A stretch of 64,000 nucleotides of DNA from Colius striatus (lineage: Eukaryota > Chordata > Aves > Coliiformes > Coliidae), in contig NC_084763.1 of NCBI RefSeq assembly GCF_028858725.1, positions 56,257,152 to 56,321,151 on the forward strand, given 5' to 3'. The translations under genes were made by a program, and so were the position numbers. The notes under the pieces were generated by a model. That model did no database searches. It saw only the letters and a list, made by a program, of their open reading frames with translations, and was not told the DNA's origin. This document shows positions 13,561 through 28,605 of this stretch, one piece after another (within the stretch, counting starts at the first letter, position 1; the number at the start of each line of letters is the position of its first letter).

Positions 13561-13714
13561 AGGATGGTGCCGCCTGGGAACGTGGTTTTCTGAAGCGTTG
13601 CACCCGTCCAAGCGTTTCTCACTCATAAGCTCCCCCCATCCCTCCGCAGGAAGCTGCAAGCACGGGGGTCACCCCCCAGTATCCTCCAACAAAACCATAG
13701 CCAAACACTTTCCA

Positions 13715-14777
13715 TTCCCAGTGTTCACACGTTTATTCATGTTTCATTCTCCACCGTCTGAGGTGCAGTGTGTACCTTGTGCTACTTGTTACAGAGACAC
13801 CTCCCACTGTCCCCACGGAATGTCAGCTCATAAGGAGAAAAATGAGCGTTTTTTTCCTTACAAATTGGCTTTATTAGCACATTTATTGTCACCTCTGATG
13901 GAGATACACGGGGTTCGAGTGTGAAAACAACCATTGGCAATTTACAGAGAAAGGTTTTAACACCTCAAAAGATGACGGAGGCTTTTCACATTTACACGTT
14001 TGTAAGTTCCTGTGGGGAGTGATACTGCAGGAATCAGATCACTAGAAAGCATCAGAACACCAAATCAAGGTTTATTTGTTTGCAGTATGTAGCTTAAATG
14101 TTACATTTAAGTGTTATTTAGAAGAACACTGTAAATAAAGTTACAAAAAATAGTAATTCAAGTGTGAAAATCTGTATTAAAAATAGGGAGCCTGTGTCTT
14201 CGTTAACAGTCAATAAATATAACATTTCAATAGCTGCAACATACCAAATACTTATGCCTTAAATAAAATATAGATGTTGATATCTCTCCCAATAGTTTAG
14301 AAGTTATTTAGTGCTACGGGAAGCGTCTAAATTACAAAGCTGGAGGCTGACAAACATATAGGACAGAAAAAGGCAGCAGAGCGTTCACAACACTATCACA
14401 CAGACACGGCCTCCACGTTCTGCCCGAGCCCCAGCAGAAGCTAGTTCAGGCTTTGTGGTCTTGGACAAGGGTAGCAAAAAAGCACGAGTCATCAATTTTA
14501 GGACTTAATTTACAATCAAAGGGGAAAATAAAGGGATTGTACTCTACTATATCCCCTAAAAACTGGGATATGGTAGCGCCAATCAGAAAAGAAACAGGCC
14601 CTGATGCTCGCTCCCCAATGCACAGGCTGACAGCTTCAAGACAGCGTAGCATACAAAACAATAAATGTAGGACAACTCTCTCTTATTCTTTCCCCCCCTT
14701 CAAGAACCCCTCCATATGAGGTTTGTAGCTGCAGTACACAGGTCACCACTAGGACACAGGTTTCAGACGTCTTTCCA
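13715..14777 (-). other. HIGD1A: HIGD1A 3' UTR (inferred)
   Basis: AT-rich, gene-free and downstream of the stop. Several minus-strand AATAAA signals occur (plus-strand tttatt near 14,070, 13,872 and 13,731). The leftmost, at about 13,731, is followed by a GT-rich stretch and would give a 3' UTR of about 1.1 kb, like the human gene. The exact end is inferred. Confidence 0.6.
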
Positions 14778-18283
<3,506 letters not shown>

Positions 18284-18288
18284 GGTGG

Positions 18289-19929
18289 CTGTGAAGACAA
18301 AGTGAAAATCCCTTGCATGTTCCACCAGTCACAAAGGTCCATGTAGTGAGGTGCAAGCACAGGAGCTAAACTAGAGCTGATGAGCTACATACACATGATT
18401 TAATTCACGTGAAGCCTTGAGAAGCAAGATGGTTTACACACTAGAACAGGTAAGGATGGGACAAAAAAAAGGTAGCAAAGCAACAAATTTCTGCCATGCA
18501 TTTTCACACCGTTACAGATCCCTGCAGCCCCAGCTACGCTCACTGAAAGTTTTGGTTACTGCCTGCATATCCTTTTAGGACTTTCCATCCTTCAGCACAC
18601 TGCTTTGCTTTCACAAGGCTATTCCTTACTAGCAGCTCTGACCTCAGAGAAGTTCATTCTTCCTCTTTCACTGACTGCCAAGAAGAGCAACTGAAGCCCT
18701 CAAGGTGGAAAGCACAAGTCACTGTGGAAGGTCAGCCCTACCTAGCAGCTCAGCAGTCCCTACTACGGCCTATCTCACCTCATTCACCACTTTAACCTTG
18801 TTTCAAAGTCCTGCTGGAGAACACTAAAATGTAAAATGGCAGCTGCTGAGGAGCTGGAGCAAGTCTCAAAGCCTTTGATGAGCACAGACTCCTGTGGGGA
18901 TGCATCAGTATCACGAGGGCCGTTTCCATTGCAGCACAGGTGACTTTTCTCACTTGTCCCCAAGGGAAAACAAAACCAACCAGCCACAGCCATCAGAAAA
19001 GCTCTGCTCACTGAGTCATTGTCACCAAACCAGGGAGACCATCCACCAAAACCTGCCAGCTTGTAATGCCGTCCCCACCACAGATTACAGCAAGACTTGT
19101 TGCTTCTTCAGTGTCTGACACAAGCATCATTCTTCAATTAGTGTCTATTCCTGCAAGCACAATTAGCAGGGAACATCACCAAGGTCTGTTCTAGAAACAT
19201 CTCTGCCGGTATTGTTCCATCAACACACTCAGCACAAAAATACAGCTCAGCCTCACAGGGAAATACCCCAAGCTCTTAATTTCCAACAGGAATTTAATAT
19301 GAGCATGTGCTAGTGAACACATGCTAAAGGTATATTCCAAATTTCCCTGGTTCTGCAGCATTTTAGGCACCTCTGTGTCAGCAGAATGACTGGATTTCAC
19401 ACTAAACACACAAATCATTTCTGCCACAGGCCAAAGGATTTGGTCTCTCTGTACCTGCTGCAACTACTCCTATTTGCTAAATGTAAGCTGTATATTAGCC
19501 TGACTCATTCGGAGAGGGAAACATGAGAGCACTCATTGCTCAAGAGAGGTGGACACAGCCAGAGGTAAGATTTATACAAAAGGATATCGAGAAGTGAATT
19601 CATTTGTCCACCACAAAAGGTTTCCATGACCTTCAGGTCATGCAGAGGCCGGGGTGGGTGTGGGTGAAACACACAGTTGAGCTGCCCTGACCTTGCCAGC
19701 ATCCGCTCCCGTGTGGCCACCCACGTGAAACGGCTCTGACATGGGTGGAGGAAGAAAGCTGGGAAAGGAACAGGTCTCAGCACCCCTTCCAGCAAGGAGG
19801 CGGCCCTGGGCGCCACCAGGCTGCCATCCCCTTACCCAGACCCATGTGGGGCCCCCGCCCTACTCCAACCCCAAGCCCCTGCACCCCACACCAGGCCTCT
19901 GCTCAAGAACTTCCACCCAAGGCTTCTAT
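18289..19929 (-). other. HIGD1A: HIGD1A 5' UTR intron (inferred)
   Basis: Lies between the acceptor before the start codon and the CpG-island promoter. No exon or repeat was recognised. Confidence 0.5.
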
Positions 19930-20011
19930 CTGTACATCTGCCCGAGTTGCCGCCTCCTCCTCGCCCGGGATCTCCCTCCACCTGCGCTCTGGACTCAGCG
20001 CTCGGGGTCCC

Positions 20012-20105
20012 GCACCGCGCTCGCCCCGAGGCCCGAGCCCTCACCGCGCTCCCCCCGAGGCCCGAGCCCTCACCGCGCTCCCCCCGAGGCCCGAGCCCTC
20101 ACCGC
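20012..20105. repeat. 29-bp tandem repeat in the HIGD1A promoter/first exon
   Basis: Three units of 29 bp (starting 20012, 20041 and 20070) plus a 7-base partial copy. Units 2, 3 and the partial carry tcaccgcg, which on the minus strand reads CGCG|gtgagg, a good splice donor. Confidence 0.9.
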
Positions 20106-20327
20106 GCCGCCTCAGCCCCGCTCGCGTCGCTGCTCCGACACCGGCCGGCGTCTGGCGCGCTGGCCCCGCCCCCCCGCCTCTTATTGGCCGCGTTCGCCCC
20201 TCCCCCAGCCCTTGGCCGAGAACCACAACTCCCGGCGTGCCGTGCGGCAGCCCGTCCGACGCCAGCCAATCCAGAGCGCGGCCGCGGACGTCACGTCCTT
20301 GGGGGGGCGGAGACACGGGGCGGGCTC

Positions 20328-20335
20328 TGACGTCA
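20328..20335. promoter_or_regulatory. Consensus CRE (CREB/ATF site)
   Basis: Exact palindrome TGACGTCA within the HIGD1A CpG island; known binding site of CREB/ATF proteins. Occupancy is not shown by sequence. Confidence 0.8.
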
Positions 20336-20424
20336 CCGCGGGGGGGGCGCTGCATTGCGGCGGGGCCGAGTCACTCAGGAGCCTCCGCAGGCAGTAGGGG
20401 GCGCTGTGAGGTGGGGCCATGGGC

Positions 20425-21731
20425 AGCCCCTGCCCTGAGTCCCTGCCCACCTCTGCCCTCAGTCTCTGCCCTCAGCTCCTGCCCTCAGCCCCTGCCCTGA
20501 GTCCCTGTCCACCTCTGCCCTCAGCTCCTGCCCTGAGTCCCTGCCCACCTCTGCCCTCAGTCTCTGCCCTCAGCTCCTGCCCTCAGCCCCTGCCCTGAGT
20601 CCCTGTCCACCTCTGCCCTCAGCTCCTGCCCTGAGTCCCTGCCCACCTCTGCCCTCAGTCTCTGCCCTCAGCTCCTGCCCTCAGCCCCTGCCCTGAGTCC
20701 CTGTCCACCTCTGCCCTCAGTCTCTGCCCTCAGCTCCTGCCCTCAGCCCCTGCCCTGAGTCCCTGTCCACCTCTGCCCTCAGCTCCTGCCCTGAGTCCCT
20801 GCCCACCTCTGCCCTCAGTCTCTGCCCTCAGCTCCTGCCCTCAGCCCCTGCCCTGAGTCCCTGTCCACCTCTGCCCTCAGCTCCTGCCCTGAGTCCCTGC
20901 CCACCTCTGCCCTCAGTCTCTGCCCTCAGCTCCTGCCCTCAGCCCCTGCCCTGAGTCCCTGTCCACCTCTGCCCTCAGCTCCTGCCCTGAGTCCCTGCCC
21001 ACCTCTGCCCTCAGTCTCTGCCCTCAGCTCCTGCCCTCAGCCCCTGCCCTGAGTCCCTGTCCACCTCTGCCCTCAGCTCCTGCCCTGAGTCCCTGCCCAC
21101 CTCTGCCCTCAGTCTCTGCCTTCAGCCCCTGCCCACCTCTGCCCTCAGTCTCTGCCTTCAGCTCCTGCCCTCAGCCCCTGCCCTGAGTCCCTGCCCACCT
21201 CTGCCCTCAGCCCCTGCCCTCAGCCCCTGCCCACCTCTGCCCTCAGCTCCTGCCTTCAGCTCCTGCCTTCAGCCCCTGCCCTGAGTCCCTGCCCACATCT
21301 GCCCTCAGTCTCTGCCTTCAGCTCCTGCCCTCAGCTCCTGCCCACCTCTGCCCTCAGTCTCTGCCTTCAGCTCCTGCCCTCAGCTCCTGCCCACCTCTGC
21401 CCTCAGTCTCTGCCTTCAGCCCCTGCCCTCAGCCCCTGCCCTGAGTCCCTGCCCACCTCTGCCCTCAGTCTCTGTCCTCAAGCCCCTGCCTACCTCTGCC
21501 CTCAGCCCCTGCCTACCTCTGCCCTCAGCACCTGCCCTCAGCCCCTGCCCACCTCTGCCCTCAGTCTCTGCCTTCAGCTCCTGCCCTCAGCCCCTGCCCA
21601 CCTCTGCCCTCGGTTCCTGCCTTCAGCTCCTGCCTTCAGCCCCTGCCCACCTCTGCCCCCAGTCTCTGCCTTCAGCTCCTGCCCTCAGCCCCTTCCCACT
21701 CCTGCCCTCAGCAGCTGCTCTCAGCCCCTGC
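20425..21731. repeat. GC-rich minisatellite (VNTR), 1.3 kb
   Basis: An uninterrupted array of short blocks such as ctgccctcagctcctgccct, ctgagtccctgcccacct and ctgccctcagtctctgccct. These assemble into a higher-order unit of about 97 bp, clearest from 20,434 to 21,100; the right half is less regular. The plus strand is almost pure C/T with few G, the minus strand G/A-rich. The reverse complement repeatedly contains gggcaggag, close to the classic minisatellite core. No coding meaning is proposed. Confidence 0.95.
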
Positions 21732-22018
21732 AGCATGCTAAACGGGTCACTCGTCTCAAGCTCAAAACTGAGCACTTTTCTGCTCTCCAAGCAGGGCAAG
21801 GCATAATAGCTCAGATTTGCAAAACATGGAGGCTTTAGGTTGAACTTGGTGACTTCTTTCACCTCAAAAAGTGATGGTTTAGGTTGTTTGCAGGATGGAG
21901 AAGCAGCCTTGCTGCTTTTTTTTGTGCACCTTGGCAGCTTTGTGCTTCGAATACCTTTCCTGTTGCTATAAACCCACACTTTGACATCCAATGGAAGCTT
22001 TTTAGCAGGGGGCAAAGC
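21732..22018 (-). other. Orphan open frame, no recognised family
   Basis: The minus strand from about 22018 to 21732 is open for some 95 codons and reads protein-like (for example KKLPLDVKVWVYSNRKG and FANLSYYALPCLESRKVLSF) before running into the minisatellite. It has no early ATG: the first in-frame ATG is at the very end. I do not recognise it. It could be a decayed exon or retrocopy piece, or chance. Confidence 0.25.
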
Positions 22019-22070
22019 CAGAGACCAGCTCTCCCTCAGCCTGATTTTATTTTCCCTTCAATGGTCTCAG

Positions 22071-22826
22071 TCATAGAATCATAGAATCACAGAATGGTAG
22101 GGGTTGGAAGGGACCTTTAGAGATCATCCAGTCCAACCCCCCTGCAGAAGCAGGGTCACCTAGATCAGGTCGCATAGGAACGTGTCCAGGTGGGTTTTGA
22201 AGCCTTCCAAGGAAGGAGCCTCCACAACCCCTCTGGGCAGCCTGTGCCAGGGCTCCCTCACTGAAACACTGAAAGAGTTTCTTCTTATGTTTAAGTGGAA
22301 CTGTTTGTGTTCCAGCTTCATCCCATCACCCCTTGTCCTGTTGCTAGCTACTATAGAAAAAAGGGATGTCCCAACCTCCTGACACCCACCCTTTAGATAT
22401 TTGTAAATGTTAATAAGATTCCCCCCTCAGTCTCCTCTTCTCCAGACTAAACAGCCCCAGTTCCTGCAGCCTTTCCTCATATGAAAGATGTTCCAGTCTC
22501 TTGATCATCTTGGTGGCCCTGCACTGGCCTCTCTCCAGCAGTTCTCTGTCCCTCTTGAGCTGAGGAGCCCAGAACTGGACACAGGACTCCAGATGAGGCC
22601 TCAGCAGGGCAGAGCAGAGGGGGAGAAGAACCTCCCTCGACCTGCTGCCCACACTCTTCTTGATGCATCCCAGGCTGCCATTGGCCTTCTTGGCCACGAG
22701 GGCACATTGCTGGCTCATATTTAGCTTATTATCAATCAGGACTCCCAGGTCTCTCTCTGCAGAGCTGCTTTCCAGCAGTTCAACCCCCAGCCTGTCCTGG
22801 TGCAGGGGGTTGTTCCTTCCCAAAGT
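22071..22826 (-). mobile_element. CR1 LINE fragment, 3' 750 bases
   Basis: Best preserved CR1 copy of the window. On the minus strand an open frame runs through the end of the reverse-transcriptase [63 protein letters not shown] and [10 protein letters not shown], followed by the 3' UTR and the tail at 22071-22110. It is 5'-truncated, as is usual for CR1. Confidence 0.96.
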
Positions 22827-23788
22827 CACCACTTTTTCTGAATTTCTGCTTTCAAGCAGGGCTTGCTTTGCCCCTGCTGTGTACCCTGGGCATTTTGCAG
22901 CCCAATCACAACGCAAAAATTGCTCCTGCATTGAACCAAACTGAATTCTGGAGCAGGAGGAAAAATCTGCTGATCCTGAAGATACCTAAAACCCTGCCAA
23001 AAACCCAGAGGCAGCTCATCAAAACAAAACAACAAACAGAAGTCCCTTTCTCCATAAACCCTGCCTGGTTTTGTGGTGCTGATGACTCCCAGCCTCTGAG
23101 CATGGTGGGGAAGCAGAGCTGCTGCTCAAGCAGGGCCACTCCATCACTGATGAGCTCGGCAGCATGAAAGGAAGTGGCTGAGATAACTCTTTGTTAGTGC
23201 CGCTGCATCTCTCTAAATGTGCTTCTCATTACCTGTAATCTGGTTACTTTAATTGCCAAAGCCATTAGGCTTCTGCAGAGTCTGAAAGGCAAAACAGAAA
23301 AATCTGTGCAATTACCAGCTCCTCAATTGAGTTAAAACCTTGTAATAAATTACAGTGAAGGCTACTTTCTCCAGTGACTCTCAGAGGTGCACTTAATTCC
23401 CTGCAGCTCTGTGTAAGATGTGCTTTAGGGGAGAAACTCAATTAAAAACCAAAACTTATTCCATTTTCATTGTTGGGCTAATGAAACTGCTGTCACCTGC
23501 AGTGGCCCTGTGTGCGTGTCTGGCACCTCAGCTTTGCAGGCAGCTTCTTGCTCTCTGCTGAATTGTATGTTGCCCATATGTATTCATTGTAGGGCATCTT
23601 TTACATGCTGACACGTGTGTGCACTGGCTGATGCTGGCAAAGATGGAAATGGGTAAAAAGAACATGTTTCTCACTGTGAATCCACCTACTATAGGGCAGG
23701 TTGGATGCAGGGCTGTGGCCATCTCTGCTGCTCTATTGACTTGTTTTACCCGAGTGGTTTGAGGGTTATAAAGGTTTTTTTACCAGGA
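22827..23788. other. Intergenic, nothing recognised
   Basis: About 1 kb of unique sequence between two CR1 copies; may belong to ACKR2 5' introns. Confidence 0.5.
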
Positions 23789-24218
23789 TTAGAATTGTAG
23801 AATTGCTTCAGCTGGAAGAGAGCTTTAAGCTCATGGAGCCCAGCCTCTGTCCCAGCCCTGTCAACCACCAGCCCATTGCCCTCAGTGCAACATCCACCCA
23901 GCTCTGAAACACTTCCAGGGACAGTGACTCCAGCACCTCCCTGGGCAGCCCCTTCCAATGCCTTTCAATGCAGCAAAGAAATTCCTCCTCACATCCAGCC
24001 TGAACCTCCCCTGGTGCAACTTGAGGCTGTTTCCTCCTGTTGCTTGTTACTGGGGAGGACAGATCAACCTGTGCCTTGCTACAGCTTCCTTTCAGGTAGT
24101 TACAGAGAGTGAGAAGGTCTCCCCTGAGCCTTCCTTTCTCCAGGCTCAACAGCCCCAGATCCCTCAGCTCTTCCTCATATGAAACATGCTCCAAATCCTT
24201 TACTAGCTTGGTTGGTAC
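23789..24218 (-). mobile_element. CR1 LINE fragment, 3' part
   Basis: Tail attgtagaattgcttcagct in reverse, then ORF2 end; the minus-strand frame shows LVKDLEHVSYEEELRDLGLL and LPREVLESLSLEVFQSWVDV, standard CR1 ORF2 motifs. 5'-truncated. Confidence 0.93.
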
Positions 24219-25779
24219 AGGACATGGCCTTGGCACAGTCAGGGTGTTCCCCGTGGCCTTGTTTGATGGCAAGGAAAATATGCCAGAGGGTGACTGTTCA
24301 CCAATGGTGAGACTCTAAAACCTCTTCAATAAATCATTTTGCTGGAGACACCTTTGACAGGCGAACCAAATGTCATCTAATGAAGCTGTCCCAAAAATCC
24401 CCTGCTGTGGTTGATCTCTGTTTGCACACCTGACCACAGCAATAAGCTCCCTGTTCTGGTGCCGCTTGCAAGGCTTTGCAGCTGCCAGCACACACGAATG
24501 TCCCCACGGAGCTGCCAGCACCCACTGGCCCCTGTTTCTGCTCTTGCAGAGGGTGAGGATCCTGCAGCATCCAAGTAGCATGTGGCTTATTCAGATTTCC
24601 TGGAAAACAAGTGCAGATTTCTACACTGGGGTCTCAGCCCCAGGAGCCTGTCAGTGAAGGTCCAATCCTGCCTGAGGGAGCTGGGAGGTAGCCAGGGTGG
24701 ACATCATCTTAATACCAATCTGGCAGGCAATAACAGCTGTTTCCACTCATTAAAGCTTTTCAAAAACAAAACAAGAGGGAGCTTGTTGCCACATCTGGGT
24801 TTGGGATGCAGCAAACCCAGAATCAATGGGGAAAAAGAAATTAGGGCCAGATTTCTTGTCTGAGAGGAGATGGAGAAAAGGGAAGGATTGAGGTGCATGG
24901 AGGAAAAGCATGCTTGGAAAAATGGAGACAAGAAAGGCAAGAGGAAGTGGTTATCTTTAAGCAAGTGTCCTGTGTGTGTGCTTGTCTGGGTGATCCTGGT
25001 CAGGTCCTAGAAGAACCTACTTCTGGCGATTTTGTGGCTGCTCATACATGCTGGGGTGCGTGGGATCCACCAGCAATCTTCACCTTGTGCTGACGTGGAT
25101 CCTTGATCCCATCATCCCTGGCCATCCCAAGCATGGAGCCTGGCTTGAGCTGTATAAGAGCAGGTTGTATTTCAGGAGGAGGGGTGCTGGGTCCCTGTGG
25201 CACCCATGGCAGAAGGCACTGCAGTCCTGATGGGTATCTCCCGTGGCAAAGCCCAACTCTGCGTGCAGGCCTCACTTGTAGATGTAGAGGGATGCTTGCT
25301 TAGACACAGCACAGAGATGATTTGTCCAGTCATCCACAGTGGTCACAGAGGTCACACATTTCCTGCCCATGTGCTTACACAAGTGAAAGAGCTTCCTACA
25401 AGCCTGATTTGAGCCTCTGTCAGGATGGGAACTACCCATGGTGGAGGAGAAGCTCCTGTAAGTGCGTTTTCTCTTTCTTGTCTATAGACAAAGCTTCACA
25501 AGAAACCTGAAGAGATTATCTTTTCTTGTGGAAAGTTAGTGAGCTTGTAAGTGTCAGTGCTCCAGTGGGCTTGGGATTCATTTCTGAGCTTGGCCCATGC
25601 AGCATTCCTCAGTTCTCTGCTATGAACTATGTCATGTGCGTGTAAATGTCAGTGCCCGCGTGATATGGAGAGAGGAAGAGGTGGCAGGGGGAGAAGAGGC
25701 ATCTTGGTGGGCTGAAAGAGACCCAGAAATGAAAATGTAGGGGATGTCTTGTCCTGGTGTGGGTGCAGAGGGTGTGTGT
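24219..25779. other. Intergenic or ACKR2 5' intron, no gene recognised
   Basis: Unique sequence. A consensus donor gtaagtgcg occurs after 25,456 on the plus strand, but its phases do not join to the ACKR2 coding exon. Confidence 0.4.
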
Positions 25780-26124
25780 GGGGGACAAGGGGTAACTGGC
25801 ACAAGTTAGAACACAGAAAGTTCCCCTGGAACAGGAGGAGAAACTTCCTCGGTGCTGAGGTGAGGGAGCCCTGGCCCAGGCTGCCCAGGGAGGGTGTGGA
25901 GGCTTCTTCTCGGGAGGTTTCCAAACCCACCTAAAAACGAGGGGAACCTGAGCAAAGGGAACTTGCTTTAGCAGGGGATTGGGCAGGAGCAGCTCTGGAG
26001 GACCCTTCCAACCCCCACCATTCTGTGACCTGATCCAGGTGACCCTGCTTCTGCAGGGGGTTGGACTAGATGATCTCTAAAGGTCCCTTCCAACCCCAAC
26101 CATTCTATGATTCTATGATTCTGT
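25780..26124 (+). mobile_element. CR1 LINE fragment with two successive 3' tails
   Basis: Plus-strand CR1 end ([20 protein letters not shown]) whose 3' UTR reaches a first tail at about 26,027 (cccccaccattctgtg) and continues directly into a second CR1 3' end ending at 26,124 (ccattctatgattctatgat). The second tail resembles a different CR1 subfamily. Confidence 0.9.
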
Positions 26125-27924
26125 GTGCAAAAGGTGATTAGGAGTCTTGCTGGATGTTGCTGGGATCAAGTTTGGTTTCCTCTTGAAGGCCTGCAGGCAG
26201 AACTGTATGTGGTTATGGATGAATATCCACCAACATATGGAACAGAGGGGAAAAAAAAAAGCTCATTGCCTGAAAAGTCTTTTTCTGTTGCTCTCCTGTG
26301 GCTGCTCTGCTTGAAGTGCTGTGCAGCACTTGCACAAGAACTATGTCAATCCAGCCCACACCAAATTTTCTTTTCTTTTCAGCTGCCTGGAACTGCCTGG
26401 AATGGGTATTTGAGCAATTTTAGACACAGGACTGCAACAGGTATGTCCACAGCTTATGGCTGTACACCCACAGGCATCCTCAGCACCCCACTCCAAGCCC
26501 TGGGTGCTTTGCTTAACCCGCTTGTGGTGGAGGGGCTCCTCTTTCGCAGGGTGTTGTGGGGAGGGAACTGGCCCTAGAAGCTGCAGAGCCACCATGGGGT
26601 ATCTCCTCCTTGGAATGTGTAGCACAACTGGGGACCAACAGCTTCATTTTCTCATTTAGTGGCTGCAAGTCTCCTGGGCAATGGGATAAACAGATCCTCA
26701 AGGAGAGCAAGGCAGGATAGACTGCAAGCAGAGAACTACACAGCCATGGCTATTTTGAGATTGCTGGAAAAATGAGCCCCAGGAGAGAGGTGGGCAGCTT
26801 TGGCCATGGATGAAAACCAACGTGTTTTAGAAGTGGAGGGTTGTTGGCACTGTTTTTTCCTAGTGACAACCCTAATTTGCTGTCAAAGCCTGAAGGTTAG
26901 TCCTGGTTTTTAAGCCCCACATAAACCTTCATGATACTCACATGAGGTGGCTGAGGCAGATCCACCACGGGGGATGGTCTCTTCAGCAATAGCTGTTGCC
27001 TCGTTTGGGTGGCTTTTGGAAGCTGTAACCTTTGTGGTGTTCTTGTGTGTGGGTTTTGTTGTTTTGTGGGGTTTTTTTTTTTGCTGAAAATCAACCTCCA
27101 AAATTAGGAAGCTCTCCAAATCAGCCACAGTTTCCTGAGCTGCAGCTGTTTAAACACTGACACCAGCTTGGGGAGCGGTCAGCCACATGGACCTCACGCT
27201 ACTCCGTCAGCAGGGGTTCAACCTGTGCCTCGTGTCACGCAACGTCTGCTCCAGCAACATCCTTCCTGCTAAATCTCTACCTCTAACCTTGGTTCAGCAG
27301 TTGATTCTGGTGCCTACCTGTCCTTAGCTTGGATGAGGCTTTGAGTAACCTGATGTAGTAGCAAGTATCCCTGTCCATGGCAGGGGGAGGTGAAACCAGC
27401 TGATCTTCAAGGTCTCTTCCTAGCATTCTGTACTTTTCACTTACTGATACTTCTTGCAGGAATCCATGGCTTGGTGTCCTACAATTGGCATGGACAGGAG
27501 TCAATGTCCTACCAGGACTGAGATGTGCAGCATTTTCACCTCTGGTTGCAGCCCCACCAAGAGGTTTTGCTTCATTGAGAACTCAGACAAAGCTTTCTCA
27601 GCAGCAATGGGTGAAGCTAAAGCAGCTCACCACCAGCTGTGATTGTGGGTTTCCCATAATTGAGAGCAGAAACTTCCCCAAAAGCTTGCAGTGGTGTCAC
27701 AAGGAAGCGGAGAGTTATTTCAGCTCACTTACTTTTCAGTTTTAATGTGTTGGAGTAAGGAAGAGGGAACTAATTTTTTCATATGTATGTGTAGAGAGCT
27801 TTCCCCATGCTGCAGGCAAAGGGCATGGAGTGCAGGACACAACATTCCTATCAGAAGGTGGCAGAAATCTCCATGAACTAGAGGAAACCCCTCCTTGATG
27901 TGATGTTTGCCTTTCCCTTGTGGA
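26125..27924. other. Intergenic or ACKR2 5' intron, no gene recognised
   Basis: Unique sequence with a short T run near 27,071. No exon can be supported. Confidence 0.4.
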
Positions 27925-28562
27925 TTGAACATATGAGCCAGCAATGTGCCCTCGTGGCCAAGAAGGCCAATGGCATTCTGGAGTGCATTCAGAAGAGTGT
28001 GGGCAGCAGGTTGAAGGAGGTTCTCCTCCCTCTCTACTCTGCCCTGATGAGTCCTGTGTCCAGTTCTGGCCTCCCCAGTTCCAGAGAGACTGGGAACTGC
28101 TGGAAAGAGGCCAGCACAGGGCCACCAAGATGCTGAGAGGACTGGAACATCTCTGCAAGGAGGAAAGGCTGTGGGACCTGGGGCTGTTCAGCCTGGAGGA
28201 GAGAAGCCTGAGGGGGGATCTCATTAATGCTTACAAGTATTTAAAAGTTGCATGTCAAAAGGATAGAGCAGCACTTTTTTCTGCAGTGCCTAGTGACAGG
28301 AGAAGGGGTAATGGGCACAAGCTGGAACAGAGAAAGTTCCACTCAAATACACGAAGAAAGTCCTTTGGTGCTGAGGTGAGGGAGCCCTGGCCCAGGCTGC
28401 CCAGGGAGGGTGTGGACGCTCCTCAGGAGGTTTCTAAACCCACCTGGACATGTTCCTGTGCCCCCTGAGCGAGGGGAACCTGCTTTAACAGGTGGTAAGA
28501 CTGGATGAGCTCTAAAAGTCTCTTCCAACCCCACCATTGTGTGATTTTATGATTCTATAATT
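27925..28562 (+). mobile_element. CR1 LINE fragment, 3' 640 bases
   Basis: Plus-strand frame includes [40 protein letters not shown] and [14 protein letters not shown], then the 3' UTR and tail (gattttatgattctata). It ends 43 bases before the ACKR2 coding exon, so it occupies the end of the preceding intron. Confidence 0.96.
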
Positions 28563-28605
28563 GGAATAACATTTTGATCCCCTTCTCTTGTTTTTTTGCT
28601 CCTAG

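Larger units (their letters stand above)
19930..20420. promoter_or_regulatory. HIGD1A: CpG-island promoter of HIGD1A, possibly bidirectional
   Basis: A dense CpG block between HIGD1A (minus) and ACKR2 (plus). It contains a perfect palindromic CRE, TGACGTCA, at 20328-20335, a second cAMP-type half site near 20287, CCAAT boxes in both orientations (CCAAT at 20266-20270; ATTGG at 20183-20187) and GC boxes. An untranslated HIGD1A exon with donor GCGCG|gtgagg is inferred at about 20,104-20,250. Whether ACKR2 also starts here is open. Confidence 0.75.

Noticed and set aside
13156-13659. Several overlapping frames of up to 167 residues
   Set aside because: CpG-island artefacts rich in Arg, Ala, Gly and Pro with no family pattern; the region is the CCDC13 promoter.
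19741-20500. Frames of 218 and 251 residues
   Set aside because: They run through a CpG island and a 29-bp repeat into the minisatellite; no splice or family support.
22410-22931. 173-residue frame with clear protein similarity
   Set aside because: It is the CR1 reverse-transcriptase end, not a host gene.
25390-25457. Candidate ACKR2 first exon with ATG and donor gtaagtgcg
   Set aside because: None of its ATG frames has the phase needed to join the exon at 28606.
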